64,000 nucleotides of DNA from Oegoconia quadripuncta (Eukaryota > Arthropoda > Insecta > Lepidoptera > Autostichidae). Each line of letters begins with the position of its first letter. Within the stretch, counting starts at the first letter, position 1. Positions 30,227 through 42,768 of this stretch are shown here, in pieces. Both the position numbers and the translations under genes were made by a program. The notes under the pieces were generated by a model. It searched no databases and was not told the origin of the DNA. It saw only the letters and a list, made by a program, of their open reading frames with translations. The DNA lies in contig OX438755.1 in the NCBI GenBank assembly GCA_949316235.1, forward strand, positions 20,669,151-20,733,150, given 5' to 3'.

Positions 30227-30550
30227 GGCCCGTAATAATAAACCAATCTCAATACAAGTCTTGAGGCTGTATCACCCGAGATGCGTCTTAAGAAGTTGAC
30301 GCTATCTCAAGCTCCATGATAATTTATAAACCAATCTTGAGGTCTACTCAGCTGAGCTCACTTCTCAAGTATTCGCCTCAGCGGCGAATGAATGATAGTC
30401 TTGGTGAAACTCGGCGCACCTCTCAAGTGAGTACTGCTTGAGTATCCACGTGCGTTTCAGGTCTCAAGTTAGGTTTATTAATTAACACGTTTACTTGAGA
30501 CCAATCACAAGACTGTTCTCAATCTTGAGAATGGTTTATTAATACGGGCC
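30227..30550. mobile_element. 324-bp MITE (PIF/Harbinger-like family)
   Basis: The inverted ends are ggcccgtaataataaacc and ggtttattaatacgggcc. It is the same family as 14908-15248 but in opposite orientation. TTA follows on the right. Confidence 0.75.
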
Positions 30551-30839
30551 TTAGTTACTAATGGGTTCCACAGAATACCTGCGTCGTGGTTGCTTCAACC
30601 CGACACATGCTGAGTGGAGACCTTTTTGGATTTAGTATATTGTAAACTTTTGTATAAAACACTCTTATAACAGAAATCCAAATAAATACTTTTCTTTCTT
30701 TCTAATCAAAATAACCCACTTTTAACCCACTTTAAAAAACAAAGGAGATTCAATTCGATAGCAGATTTTTCCTGACAGATGTGTTGATTGAATGATAGAT
30801 AGATAAGCATTTATTTGTTTCGCCAGTCACACACATACA

Positions 30840-31345
30840 TATCGTAAATAGTGATAAATTAGCAATATAATTCATTATTCGAACGGTCAACTGACTATCA
30901 TAATACGCGGTTAATGGCAAGTAAACCTGGTGGCGCTGGTGTCTGCACATCGAAAATGAGAGGGACTTTGCTACAAGCCTTCAAAGGAGTCGGAGCTCCA
31001 CTGAACACATCTACGACTGAGTGATTTGATTACCATTATCACCGACGCTTGGAAGGATCCGGTGAGTCGTTAGTTAATAAGAAGTTGATCATGAGATTTG
31101 AGCATGGAGGAATTATAGACTAGGTCCGGCTGAATTCCACAGACTGCACGCAAGGGCCAAGTTGTATGGCACGAGGGGCGTGCATATGTTTACTTTTCAT
31201 TAGTAAGCATCTCGGGTTCCATGATCATAATCGAATGTGAATACTTTGTCTATTCGCCTATAGTAGCTTGCAATAATGTAGCTATTGCCCGAGCCACCCT
31301 TTACCACGCGACTGGCACCGTCCCGGTCGCTAGCAACGCCCACCC
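30840..31345 (+). repeat. repeat family X copy, rearranged
   Basis: Segments such as gataaattagcaatataatt, ggatccggtgagtcgttag and gcccgagccaccctttacca follow the order seen at 53720-54175, with deletions. Confidence 0.55.
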
Positions 31346-31624
31346 GCCCATCTACGACATACATTTAACTTTAAACGTGTCAAAAACCAGAATACACGCT
31401 CTGGAGATTAAATTGCAAGTCAATCTTTTGGATATAGGCATTATTCATAGCCACACTCAGAGGCCGCGAGATCAATTTGACATTATGGTTGCTCGCAGGG
31501 CTACTCCGTAAATTAAATAAATATATGCAACTATAAGTCAACATTTATTAAGTATGTACATGAAACAACAAATTTATAAAACACAATTAATATTGGAATT
31601 TAAATATAAAGTAGAACAAATGTA

Positions 31625-31850
31625 AAAAATTGGGGCCGCGAGGCAAGGTACCCAAACCGTTCCTCCTGGCGTTTCCTCGTTGTATGCAGATACTTAAGCG
31701 TTGGGCGAGGAAACAACCAGCTCTCGGGTCACCAGTGACATTGACTAAGCGCTTTGAAATATCAAAGAAAAATTTAAGAGCGCCCGGCCCCCAAGGACCT
31801 AAAGTTTCGACTCCGAAAGCAAGGAAAATGTATTCGGAACCGATGTCTCT
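31625..31850 (-). pseudogene. LINE C-terminal remnant (VETLGP type)
   Basis: The minus strand encodes the DIS-KRLV-VTGDP-AGCFL-QRLSI-IQR pattern in a short frame. This is a tail known in some LINE polyproteins. A longer sister is at 43310-43765. It is followed on the plus strand by another LINE tail at 31915-32030 (ggaagagatctcttatagag ... caataaagtg). Confidence 0.6.
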
Positions 31851-32030
31851 ATATTTGTTTATTTTTTACACATTATGTATGTTCTACCTTTTAAAATCGT
31901 TTCGTTTTCGCTGGTTTGCTGGAAGAGATCTCTTATAGAGATAAGTTCGCCTTTGCACATTTGTATTTAACTAATTTCAATGTATATTTTAATGTGTGTG
32001 TACAATAAAGTGTTAAATAAATAAATAGGG

Positions 32031-32582
32031 AGATAATGGGACTGACAGTCCATAAAATTCATTTTTTATTTGTGTTTGTTGCAAAACCTTTTTCAATTTG
32101 TCATCCTAGAATGGTCTCATTGGTGAAGATTTGACGATGCACGCTGGAGATAGAGAAGGAAACCTTAGTGACGCTGTAAAAAGCCTATCAGCTTGACAGC
32201 AACTGTTCTGCTCAAAAAAAAAAAATTTCCCTTTAAACCATGCTCTCAAGTTGAGATATCCATCCGTGGTTTTTTTTGAGTGTACGCACTAACCAACTCA
32301 ATCCCTAAATCCTGCTGTAGTGGGGAATTTGTACATTACGCTTTACGCCCAAGTGCTATATTAAACAATAACAATGAATTTTAACGATTGTAGGTTATCT
32401 AAGTAGCAAAAACTGTATGTGGCTGTGTCATTTCGGTACTCAAATAGAATAGAACCAAACCGTCTCTTCTCGTGGGTGTCGTAAAAGGCGACTAAGGGAC
32501 TTTCAATCAAAAAACATCTATAGATTTGCACGTTTCAACGGCGATGGGCTCACCCCCTGCCACGTGTGCATTTCTGTATATT
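32031..32582. other. unassigned with a common repeat near the end
   Basis: ctcgtgggtgtcgtaaaagg at about 32470 and its reverse relative near 48920 are shared repeat pieces, probably LINE-derived. Nothing else is recognised. Confidence 0.35.
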
Positions 32583-32866
32583 GACGACCTGTTCGGTGTA
32601 GTGGTTAGCAACTCTGACCACTGTACCAAAAGGTTGCGGGTTCGAATCCCGCAGGGGCATATGTTTGTGTGATGAATACGGACATGTGTACCCGAGATAT
32701 GGATGTTTTTATTTATAATAAGTATTTATTTAGAAAAAAAAATATATTTATGTATTATATCAACTATCTGGTATCCGCAACACAAGCATATAGTTGCTTA
32801 CTGTGGAACTAGATGGCGCTGTGTGTATGTCTAAGGATATTTTATTTATTATTTATTTATTTAATG
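32583..32866 (+). repeat. SINE-A, full length
   Basis: Complete from gacctgttcggtgtagtgg through box B ggttcgaatcc to ctaaggatattttattta. Confidence 0.85.
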
Positions 32867-33004
32867 AATTCTTATTTATCTTATCCAAAAATTCCATTTT
32901 ATTTTACATACCATGTAGAATCATCCACTTATACAATACTGCGCTGGGCTTTAGCCTGCTTTAGGGAGCAGGGGCATTGCGGTAGGTTAGTTGTGGAGGT
33001 ATAC

Positions 33005-33500
33005 AGATATATTAGAGACAGATTTAAAGAGTATAATATTCTAACCTTTTCATCACAGTACATTTTTAAAAATCTAATATATGTCAAAAAAAATATAGCA
33101 TCATTTAGGAAAGAAATAAAGATAAACTTCCAGGTCACATAAGTCGCCTCTGCAAAGTCAGTAATTCATTCAAAGGGTTATACATATATACGCTATTTCA
33201 ATAAGATTCCTGTTGATATACAAAATCTTCCTTTCAATAAATTTAAAGATACTATAAACCAGAAACTTATTAAGAAAGCATATTATAAAATATCAGACTA
33301 TTTAGATGATAAACATTCATGGACATAACCAGCCCGTTCGCATAACCAGGCTATTTCACAATGAATAATGAAATATTGTAATATAAAACCTTTCTTTTTT
33401 AAAGAGCAACCTCTCGAGTTTCTTGTTTGATCTTCTCAGGGAAAAATTGCCTTTTGAACAAGCAGTAGCTTTAAAAATGTAAAATGAAAATTGATTCGAT
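33005..33500 (+). pseudogene. CR1-type LINE 3' end
   Basis: Frameshifted coding scraps (ILTFSSQYIFKNLIYVKK, then SDYLDDKHSWT) are followed by the 3' UTR gagtttcttgtttgatcttc. It belongs to the DDNHPWT group. Confidence 0.72.
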
Positions 33501-33965
33501 GAAAGTATTGAAAAAAAAAATAGCTGTGCCAAAAACTTCTATTTGACTTACCTAGTATGCCCAATTATTTTCTTTACGGTAAAAAGAACTCATACGTATA
33601 TACAGGTATACTAGATATATGCTTAGGTGCAATATAAAAACAATTATCTAACTTACCATCAAGTATATCCAGCGTTTGATCGCAGACTTTAACTGCAGTT
33701 TGTTATTGCACCTTAGTTTGGTTTATAGCACCAATCATGGTTCACTGTTGGTTTATAGCAGTTCTAACGGCGCTGTTAATTGTTGGATGAGCTTCAAAAT
33801 AAGTGAAACTCACTCACACTCCTCAGACATAAACGGTTATAATGTCAAATTGGTAACCTATCACACTTTCGAAACTTTCTTGCTCGAATTTTAATTGTTC
33901 GAAAACGGTAATAAGAAATTTCAACTGCCAGCCAAACAATTTTTCACTTAAACTTATTTTATATC
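33501..33965. other. unassigned
   Basis: Nothing recognisable. A 72-codon frame at 33676-33894 has no family resemblance. Confidence 0.3.
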
Positions 33966-34275
33966 AAAGTCAAAGTCAAAGTCAAAAATGCTTTATTTTG
34001 TAGGTACACAGAGTACACTTAAAATAGTCAATTTTGCATTTTTTTAAGCTCTGCTTTTTCAAAATGCAATTTTCCCCTGAGAAAAACAAGCAAGAAACTC
34101 GAATGGTTGCTTTTTTAAAATCAGGCTTTAATTTTACATAAAGGTTTTATATTACAAAAAGGTTTTTATAATATTTCATTATTAATTGTGAAATTGGCTG
34201 GCATGCGAACGATCTGATTATGTCCAGGGATTGATTATCATCTAAATTATCAGGCTATAGTCTGATATTTTATAA
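33966..34275 (-). repeat. CR1-type LINE 3' end
   Basis: Starts with an (agtcaa)n run, the complement of the (ttgact)n LINE tail, then the 3' UTR and the last codons of the DDNHPWT frame. Confidence 0.72.
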
Positions 34276-34303
34276 TATGCTTTGTTAATAAGTTTTTGTT
34301 AAT

Positions 34304-34348
34304 AACTGTTGTACAAAACGGCTTAAAGTGACATTTTGTACAACAGTT
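34304..34348. repeat. perfect 15-bp-arm hairpin
   Basis: aactgttgtacaaaa and ttttgtacaacagtt are exact complements around a 15-base loop, at the truncated end of the LINE copy. Confidence 0.8.
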
Positions 34349-34711
34349 TAATTATTGAGCGTTGTAACACGCGGAAAATGGCAAGTGTGGCTAAACAGAT
34401 GACAGTACCTACCTCCACAAAGAGGGAAATTCCTCTGTTTACATAACTCACCAGGAGGAATTTGCATACCCCTAAATTTATTTGCTCAGAGATTTCAGAA
34501 TAACACTGTTACGGTTTCAAGCAGCAACAATAACTTATCATACAAATAACGGGTTGTGGAATTTGAAACAATAAACCCGGAGGAGTGATATATTACATAC
34601 AAGTGGTCAGAGATATCCCAAACATAAGTATGTGGGTGTCCCAAACATTAAAAGTTCAATGCTTGAAACAACATCCACGGTTCACCTTACGAAATATAGG
34701 TAGAGCATATT

Positions 34712-34912
34712 AAATCTTATCTAAATCTGCCTCCAAACAGCAATGTTAATAGCATTGTTGTGGTCCGGTTGTCAGAGATAAGGTAGCCAGTCCCCCAAAT
34801 AAGATGGGGTTTCCGGGTCAGTACGCTTCCACCTTTGACTTCATCTTCACTTAACATCAGGTGTGATTGAGGTCAAGTACCAACCTGTTGTGCATAAAAA
34901 AAACCATGTAAT
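34712..34912 (+). repeat. SINE-B, 5' truncated
   Basis: Only the 3' two thirds remain, with an A-tail. Confidence 0.75.
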
Positions 34913-35611
34913 TATTTATTCGAAATAAACAAATACAAATAGATAATAAACTAAATCCTCATCTGCGTGCCACCTATATCCAACAATCTCTGATGATACA
35001 GAGAAAATCGAGTGAGTTTCCGTGGTATCACCAAAGTTGAGGTCGAATCGACGGGAATTTAAAGGCCGGGGAAGGAATGCCGAGGCTCGAGACGAGACAA
35101 GGCGTTAATTGTTCCCGCATGAGTTTGCTTTATTCACGTGCATTGTAACACCTCTGTTTTCACATAACAATAAACTTTGCACGCATGCCTTGTGAGATAA
35201 CGCTTATTTATGAAGGATGGGATTAAGAAATGGATTATAATGTTGAGAGAATTTTGTCAAAGATATACAGAAAAGGGCATCAAGCTCTTCCAAGTTTCAG
35301 CTCTCCTGGTAGCGCAAATTTGTATACTTGTATGAACTTTGCCTTCATCCTTCTCCCATGTGTATCAGTCACAGCGGTCTATTTGAGGAGTACCTAGAAT
35401 GTTCTAGAAAGCCAAACCTTTTCAGAAAAAAGAAGGTATGGTAAAATATTAATATTAAAAAAAATGACCTTTAAAGTTATTTGTACTTCCGCGTGGTTAA
35501 GGTAATGAAAATACAAGTGTATAGTTACTACCTACTATAAATATTATAGGCCAAGTGTGTGTCGCATCACGCTCAGTGTAGGTTCGGTACTTGCCCTCAC
35601 AATATGTACAT
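34913..35611. other. unassigned
   Basis: No exon or repeat family seen. The region leads into the satellite at 35612. Confidence 0.3.
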
Positions 35612-36510
35612 CGCAATAAAGAACTTTCGCGACAAAGTACGTCGCAATGGTGAACTATCACAGTAACGTACATCGCAGTAAAGAACTTTCGCGACAACGT
35701 ACTTCGCAATGGTGAACTTTCGCAGTAACGTATATCGCAGTAAAGAACTTTCGCGACAACGTACTTCGCAATGGTGAACTTTTGCAGTACCGTATATCGC
35801 AGTAAAGAACTTTCGCGACAACGTACTTCGCGATTCTGAACTTTCGCAGGAATGTATATCGTAGTAAAGAACTTTCGCGACAACGCACTTCGCAATTGTG
35901 AACTTGCGCAGTAACGTATATCGCAGTAAAGAACTTTCGCTAACAAAGTACGTCGCAATGGTGAACTATCACAGTAACGTACATCGCAGTAAAGAACTTT
36001 CGCGACAACGTACTTCGCAATTGTGAACTTTCGCAGTAACGTATATCGCAGTAAAGAACTTTCGCGACAACGTACTTCACAATGGTGAACTTTCGCAGTA
36101 ACGTATATCGCAGTAAAGAACTTTCGCGACAACGTACTTCGCGATTGTGAACTTTCGCAGGAATGTATATCGTAGTAAAGAACTTTCGCGACAACGCACT
36201 TCGCAATTGTGAACTTGCGCAGTAACGTATATCGCAGTAAAGAACTTTCGCTAACAAAGTACGTCGCAATGGTGAACTATCACAGTAACGTACATCGCAG
36301 TAAAGAACTTTCGCGACAACGTACTTCGCAATTGTGAACTTTCGCAGTAACGTATATCGCAGTAAAGAACTTTCGCGACAACGTACTTCGCAATGGTGAA
36401 CTTTCGCAGTAACGTATATCGCAGTAAAGAACTTTCGCGACAACGTACTTCGCAATTGTGAACTTTCTCAGTAACGTACGTCGCAGTACCTAATCAACTT
36501 CGCAACTGTG
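35612..36510. repeat. 62-bp satellite with 311-bp higher-order period
   Basis: About 14 units of cgcagtaaagaactttcgcg... The unit is itself two related 31-bp halves sharing gaactttcgc and aacgta. A variant (cgctaacaaagtacgtcgca) recurs at 35941 and 36252, and a related one at 35631, giving a five-unit (311-bp) higher-order repeat. Long minus-strand frames of up to 211 codons are by-products of the repeat. Confidence 0.92.
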
Positions 36511-36920
36511 ACTTACACTCGTGGAAGAGGCCTTTTTGTAGTTTCACAAATAATTTTCAACGGAATGTACATTTTATAAGTTTTTCGACTATTATTTAAT
36601 AAGTTATAATAACGTGCTTTCCTGTAATACTTTTCCTTTTATTTCACTTCATTACAATACATTCTACGACCTTGAATTTTTTCACGTATCCAAAACTAAC
36701 AGTTTAGCTTTTAGATAGGGGATACACACTAGATTCTAACAAAAATTAGCACATTAAATATAAATAAATATAAATATCTTTGCATATACACACAGCGCCA
36801 ACTAGGCTTGTATTATGGATACCAGATGGTTGATACTGAAACTGAAAATAAGGTAAGACCATATTAACTATGTTGTTAGACATAATTTTATTTGTTGTTA
36901 TTACGACCTATTACCAATTA
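36511..36920. other. unassigned with a SINE-A scrap
   Basis: A reverse SINE-A piece lies at about 36771-36835 (ccagatggttgatac). The rest is AT-rich and unrecognised. Confidence 0.4.
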
Positions 36921-37206
36921 CCAACTCCGTGGCTCAATGTAAACAACATTGGGTTTACGATTCCGAGGTCGCGGGTTCGATCCCCAGCGGGGTACATGTT
37001 TAAGTACTCGGTTTGGTTGGTGGTTGGTGGTAGGGCATTTTAAATGTCCGCCTGGCTAGCTACCACCATCTTATCTAAAATCTGCCGCCAAGCAGCAATG
37101 TTAATAGCATTGTCGTGTTCCGGTTGTCAGAGATCACTTCACTTAACATCAGTTGTGATTGATTGAGGTCAAGTACCAACCCGTTATGCATAAAAAAAAA
37201 AAAAAC
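36921..37206 (+). repeat. SINE-B with internal deletion
   Basis: Head and B box (gggttcgatccccagc) are intact. The ccgggtcagtac section is missing, and it ends in an A-run. Confidence 0.82.
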
Positions 37207-37671
37207 TATAAAATACTGATCGCTGTTAGCGATAAGGCCGCCTTTTTGTGCGATTAATGATGTGCGCTGTATTCTTCATGTAGCTTTTGTTAATTGTGCA
37301 ATAAAGAGTATTTGATTGATTGATTGATTTTATATTGAAACTATAACAAATGTGTGTGTATGTGTTATTATATATTATTCTTATTACTTTTATCTATATA
37401 TATATATAATATATTTGTTAGTGTGTGGTGTAGGTATTTGCTTTGCTTTAGTTTGAATTTGCTGTAATTTGTATACGCCCAATCTACTGTTTTCCAACTA
37501 ACCCTATGGTTGACTGGAAGAAATCCCTCTTTGGGATAAGTCCGCCGTTGTACTCAATTTATGTATCAATGCAAAATTAATGTAATTGCCTTTTTGTACA
37601 ATAAAGCGTTTACAAACAAACAAACAAACAAACAAACATAATTCACCTGTGATGTGTGATAGATTTATATT
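37207..37671 (+). repeat. two LINE tails with short-repeat ends
   Basis: ctgttagcgataaggccgcc then caataaagagtatttgattg with (attg)n ends at 37330. A second tail, gactggaagaaatccctctt then tgtacaataaagcgttta with (caaa)n, ends at 37638. Confidence 0.6.
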
Positions 37672-38065
37672 ATGCTAGCTGTTCGCCCGCGGCTTCGCCT
37701 GCATTCGCCTTCGATTTAGACATAGGATAAAAAATATCCTATGTCTAAATCCATTGTATATTCTACCTAAATACCAAATTTTATCCAGGACAATCATCAG
37801 GTAGGTTTGCCTGGAAGAGATCGCTGTTAGCGATAAGGCCGCCTAATTTGTAGTTTCTATAAGATATTTAAATGTAACTTCCTTATTTAAACAATAAAGC
37901 GTATATGTTTGTTTGTTTCATCCAATCCGTACATCCGTTTCACAGTGATTGAGCAACAAACATTTAAACAAACATTTAAAAAAACATTTAAACAAACATT
38001 TAAACAAACATTTAAACAAACATTCACACAAACATTCAAACTTTCGCATTTATAATATTAGTTAG
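37672..38065 (+). repeat. RTE/Zenon-type repeat with nested LINE tail and 12-bp array
   Basis: Head gttcgcccgcggcttcgcct and end ctttcgcatttataatatta match the family. A LINE tail (gcctggaagagatcgctgtt ... caataaagcgtat) is inserted at about 37800-37918. acatttaaacaa repeats about six times at 37967-38036. Confidence 0.65.
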
Positions 38066-38111
38066 ATATATACTGGATGAGTTTTTTTACCTTATAAGGA
38101 AAAAATAGGGT

Positions 38112-38454
38112 ATTTTTTTTTTTTTTTAATGCACCACGGGTCCGTACTTGACCTCAATCACACCTGATGTTATGTGAAGAGGAGGTCGAAGGTGGAAGCG
38201 TACTAACCCGGAAACCCCAACACATTTGGGGGACTGGCTATCTTATCTCTGACAACCGGAACACAACAATGCTATTAACATTGCTGCTTGGCGGCAGATT
38301 TAGATAAGATGGTGGTAGCTAGCCAGGCGGACATTTTAATATGCAATACCACCAATCAAACCGAGTACTTAAAAACATGTACCCCGCTGGGGATCGAACC
38401 CGCGACCTCCGAATCGTAAACTCAGCGTGGTTTACATTGGGCCACGGAGGCGGT
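38112..38454 (-). repeat. SINE-B, full length
   Basis: T-run tail, body, B box in reverse (gggatcgaacccgcgacc) and head are all present. Confidence 0.85.
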
Positions 38455-38714
38455 ATATTAGGTAAGTGAAATAGAAGGTATTGCTATTCATGGCAGCATC
38501 GGTAGTTTTTTTTTTTTTTTCAAAACCATCATCGACCCACGCGCTTGCCAGGTATTGATATGCGACTAGCGGGATTCCTAGGGTCCCTATCATGCGAATT
38601 TTAATTGGAACACATATTTTCTCCAAGTTTTTAAAATTTGTTTAATTTAATGATGTAAATATGTGCAATAGGCTACATGTGCGACTGTCAAATGCGACAA
38701 CGTTTTATTATCTG

Positions 38715-38841
38715 TTTGGTAAGGTTTGGTGTAGTGGTCAAAAATTCTGACTGCCATGCCAAAAGGTCGCGGGTTCGAGTCCCGCTAGGGGCATAAGTTA
38801 GTATGATGAATACAGACACGTGTTCCCGAGTTATGGATGTT
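38715..38841 (+). repeat. SINE-A head, broken at its 3' side
   Basis: A box (tggtgtagtggtcaaaaa) and B box (gggttcgagtcc) are present. It stops at gagttatggatgtttg, where unrelated sequence begins. Confidence 0.75.
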
Positions 38842-39150
38842 TGTGTTGTAAGGTTCATTGCTACAATTGCTAGTAAGTTATCTTGTTAAATTCATCATAT
38901 AATGTACTTGGAGCTGTAACTATTATTCTTACCATACTTGGTAGTAAATATCTGTTACTGACAAATAGGGCGAGTTAAAGATATGGTAGTGGCAACACGA
39001 ATGTATTTTGATGTGTTGGTAATACTGACACATTGAAGTCGCCATTGACATCGAGCCGCTGAAGCGAGTGGACAGTGCGGTAAATAAATCTGTTTAAATC
39101 GTGGACATCCTGGTTTCATTTTTGCGATAAGGACCTGATCCTTCATCGTA
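38842..39150. repeat. possible solo LTR
   Basis: About 300 bp starting tgttgtaaggttcattgc interrupt the SINE-A. They contain gtaaataaatctg, which could be a poly(A) signal. No target duplication or matching LTR was found, so this is weak. Confidence 0.25.
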
Positions 39151-39411
39151 TTTAACGACCTGTTTGGTGTAATGGTTAGCAACTCTGACCACTATACCAA
39201 AAGGTTGCGGGTTCGAATCCCGCTAGGGGCATATGTTTGTGTGATGAATACGGACATGTGTACCCGAGTTATGGATGTTTTCATTTATATTAAGTATTTA
39301 TTTACAAAAAAAATGTATTTATGTATTATATCAACCATCTGGTATCCACAACACAAGCATATAGTTGCTTACTGTGGAACTAGATGGCGCTGTGTGTATG
39401 TCTAAGGATAT

Positions 39412-39462
<51 letters not shown>

Positions 39463-39475
39463 TATTTATTATTAT
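39151..39475 (+). repeat. SINE-A, full length, with long (TTTA)n tail
   Basis: Complete copy from cgacctgtttggtgtaatgg to ctaaggatatttatttattt. The tail extends to about 60 bases of tttattta. Confidence 0.88.
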
Positions 39476-39484
39476 TTATTGTGT

Positions 39485-39570
39485 ATTGTGTAATTAGACT
39501 GAATATCACCGAGCGGTCTATGTCCATGCTTGCTTGTCATCCAGATAGTCAGAAATTTTATAGTAGTAGT
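39485..39570 (-). repeat. LINE 3' UTR scrap
   Basis: gaatatcaccgagcggtcta is the reverse of the 3' UTR also seen at 61880-61910. Confidence 0.55.
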
Positions 39571-40174
39571 AAATAAGGTGTAGTTGTAGTATGTGGATGT
39601 ACCTACTCCTATTTTAAGTTTACAATTCCTAAATCATACACAAGCTTGGTAGGGCAGGCCAAGTTCGAGGAACAATATTTTCTAGTTTACATTTGCACTT
39701 TGCAAAACTTTTTTAAACTCCGTGTTTTCTCGCTGCTTACTTTAAATATTTAACAATTTTTCAAAACTTCGCAGCTTGTGTTTCAAGTCCAAGCTATTCA
39801 ATATCCCATTACAAGCTGCATCGGAAGCCCGCCTTTCCAGGCATTGCTAACTGCTGTTTAGTACTTGCACCTGCGTTATGTTAGCGCAAACGACTTGTTG
39901 ACACTTCCTTGCAGATGTTCGTGCAGTTGTTCTGCCAAGTTCTTGAATCAGTTGATGTACAGTCGACAGAATAATAACCGTAACATTATCAGTGTAAGCT
40001 TTGTAGTTAGATGGAAACCAGTTAGAACCAGTTTCGAAGTTATAAATATCTTCTATATATACCGGATGAGTTTTTTTACCGTAAGGATAAATAGGGTATA
40101 TTAGGTAAGTGAAATAGAAGTTATTGGCATAGTTAGTTTATTTATTTTTTTCTTCACAATCATAAAATATATGG
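39571..40174. other. unassigned
   Basis: Nothing supported. A 79-codon frame at 39865-40104 has no family resemblance. Confidence 0.3.
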
Positions 40175-40320
40175 AATATGGAAATAAATACAATAAATGA
40201 AAAACATCCATAATTCGGGAACACATGGCTGTATTCAACATACAAACATAATATGCCCCTAGAGGGATTCGAACCCGCGACCTTTTGGTATAGCAGCAGA
40301 GTTTCTAACCACTACAACAA
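40175..40320 (-). repeat. SINE-A, tail truncated
   Basis: The head is in reverse (gggattcgaacccgcgacct) with adjacent body. Confidence 0.75.
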
Positions 40321-40997
40321 ACAACGTAGGTTGTCAACCTCGAAGAATCTTTGAAAAATCAATCTCGAACCTCGAATTCCTCGAAGAATCCCCGCACGCA
40401 CGACTCTTTCAGATTCAATTAAGCAGTTTTACTTTTAATCAAAATCCTCCTTCACCTCTGGCTCCTTTGAGTACTTTACGCTATTCTTCATAGTTCGAAT
40501 TGGGCCTTGCACACCCACTTAAAAAATGCTAAGCAATTTTTTTTTCAGAGCAATGCCAATCCCTCTCCAACCGCGCTTGATATTTTGTATCTCTGGTGTG
40601 CCGCCGAAAAAGAGTGATGTGTGAAATTAAAAAAAAAAGACAAATAAAAACTCCTCCGTGAATATGCATCATAAATTGGAGTTGTTAGCCTCTCTTCCTG
40701 TCATCATTTAATTTATTAATTTACGTGTTCCATTTTGAATTTGGGTTTGCGAATAAAAAACATATATCCAAATAAATCATGTTTGGTTATTAAATTGTTT
40801 TTGAACGTTGTTTAGATAAATTTTGCGAGTTTTATTTGCTAAAGGCTTGCCGGAATGTTTTTTCAACATCCGAATAAGGTTTTCGTCCGAAAATAGGTAT
40901 GATGTGTTTTTGTATCTGATTTGGACCTTTAATCTGAAATCCATTTGTATAGGAAAAAAGATATATTTTCGTTAGGTGACAGACTTGTTACCTTGTA

Positions 40998-41411
40998 TTA
41001 GGTCCTTACCTATGAAATTGGCGTTTTGTACGAAGAATTTCATTAAGATTGTTTTCTCCATACAAACATTTTTGATTTTTTTTTGGGAACGGCAAATCCA
41101 AATTTAACTAAACTTTGTGTGTATTATCGGATAACGTTAAGTTAAGTATAGCCAGCGTTAATTTTGAAAAGTAACCGCTTTATAAAAGTTTCAGCTAATC
41201 TAAGAAATGATTATGGGAAGCACATGAAAAGAGCTCTGTTCAAATTTTTTTTATTATGTGATTTAGCCCAGAAATATTTCATGTGAATCCTTGAAATAAT
41301 ATTCCATTTTCCAAATAAAAAACAAATTTGGATATAGCTTTGAAAATCGCAGGAATCGATACATATGATTAACAAAGAAAAAAAACTCCAATTTCATAGG
41401 TAAAGACCTAA
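40998..41411. mobile_element. 414-bp MITE, family TTAGGTC, complete
   Basis: Ends ttaggtccttacctatgaaa and ccaatttcataggtaaagac-ctaa are inverted, with TA on both sides. Confidence 0.85.
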
Positions 41412-41413
41412 TA

Positions 41414-42492
41414 TAAAATCCTTATCTATCTGGTGTATTTTCTCACTTATATTTTGTCATATGATGTTATCAATCAGCCACCCAGTATTAAACCAATTGA
41501 GAGCACATCCGAACTGTATCTGACTAGACTCGAGGTCACTAGTTTTTATCGTGAGATGAAGAGCGCTGATTGGTCGACTTATGATCAGGTTCACTAGCGA
41601 TTTCAATTATTATTATTAATGATTTATTTGAAATCACAGCCACATTTAAAATTTAAGTTACACATTTAGAGGCCAAAATAGATCTCAGTAAGTTTATACA
41701 TAGCTTTTGTGTTTGTGGGTGTAAGGAAGAGAGAAAATGTATGGAGTAATATGTGTGAGTGTGTGTGTACACAATTACCTAATCTATGTCAGTGCTTTCA
41801 ATACTGCTAATTTAATTCAATAATGATTGATTCAATAATGATGCAGTATCTACAAATTATCGACATCGCTTAAATCCTATTACATTGCAGAGTAAACGCC
41901 CATCCTATTATGTGGTAATGCCCGCGCTGGGGAGGGTCATGCTGAATAAAATATCATCGTATAACCACCCGGTCTTCTCCACCGATTTAGTGGCGAGCCG
42001 ACATAATTTTCAAGCCTTTAGGAAATCCACGATTACTATATGGCATTATTATTCATAGCCATTTGCTTCCTGAACAATAACACTCTCGCTTTGGGGCGCT
42101 GTCCGTGGTGTATCAAAACTTGGGTATCAAGCATCACATGATCCCTTTCCCTTTAAATTAAGCCTTAGTGCTGATTTTGAATAAAATCAGCTACATTCCC
42201 ATTTGCCCAGGGGGTGGTAAGACACTTCTTTCCTACTTCACACCTTTAACTTACCTTGTGGATAGTGTCCTTACCTTGTGGATTGTGTCGCGGACTGTGT
42301 ATATACTTAATACCTACAGAAAATGTTAATAATGTAACTATGTACACTGTTGTTAACTGTCCCAAATAAATAAAATAAAATAAAAATAATATAAAATAAA
42401 ATAAAATAAAATAACCTTTCTTTAGTCTGGGGCCCAATGTAGCAATAGAGTCACATAGGGCACCGTCTATCTGCAGTAGTCGTCGTATCGAG
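41414..42492. other. unassigned
   Basis: Includes an (aaaat)n run at 42364-42413. No exon or repeat family identified. Confidence 0.3.
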
Positions 42493-42768
42493 AAGATGAG
42501 GTCGAAGGTGGCAGCGTACTGACCCGGAAACCCCAACACATTTGGGGGACTGGCTATCTTATCTCTAACGACCGGAACACAACAATGCTATTAACATTGC
42601 TGCTTGGCGGCAGATTTAGATATGCTGGCGGTAGCTAGCCAGGCGGACATTTAAAATGCCCTACCACCAACCAAACCGAGTACTTAAAACATGTACCCCG
42701 CTGGAGATCGAACCCGCGACTTCCGAATCGTACACCCAATGTTGTTTACATTGAGCCACGGAGGCGGT
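42493..42768 (-). repeat. SINE-B, lacking the A-tail end
   Basis: Body and head (B box reverse gagatcgaacccgcgac) are present. Confidence 0.82.

Noticed and set aside
35497..36455. Long minus-strand frames of 171-211 codons
   Set aside because: They are made by the 62-bp satellite and shift frame with each unit. No independent evidence of coding.
36950..36995. tRNA-like sequence with a good B box
   Set aside because: It is the head of SINE-B, repeated many times. The cloverleaf is not complete. The same holds for all SINE-A heads.
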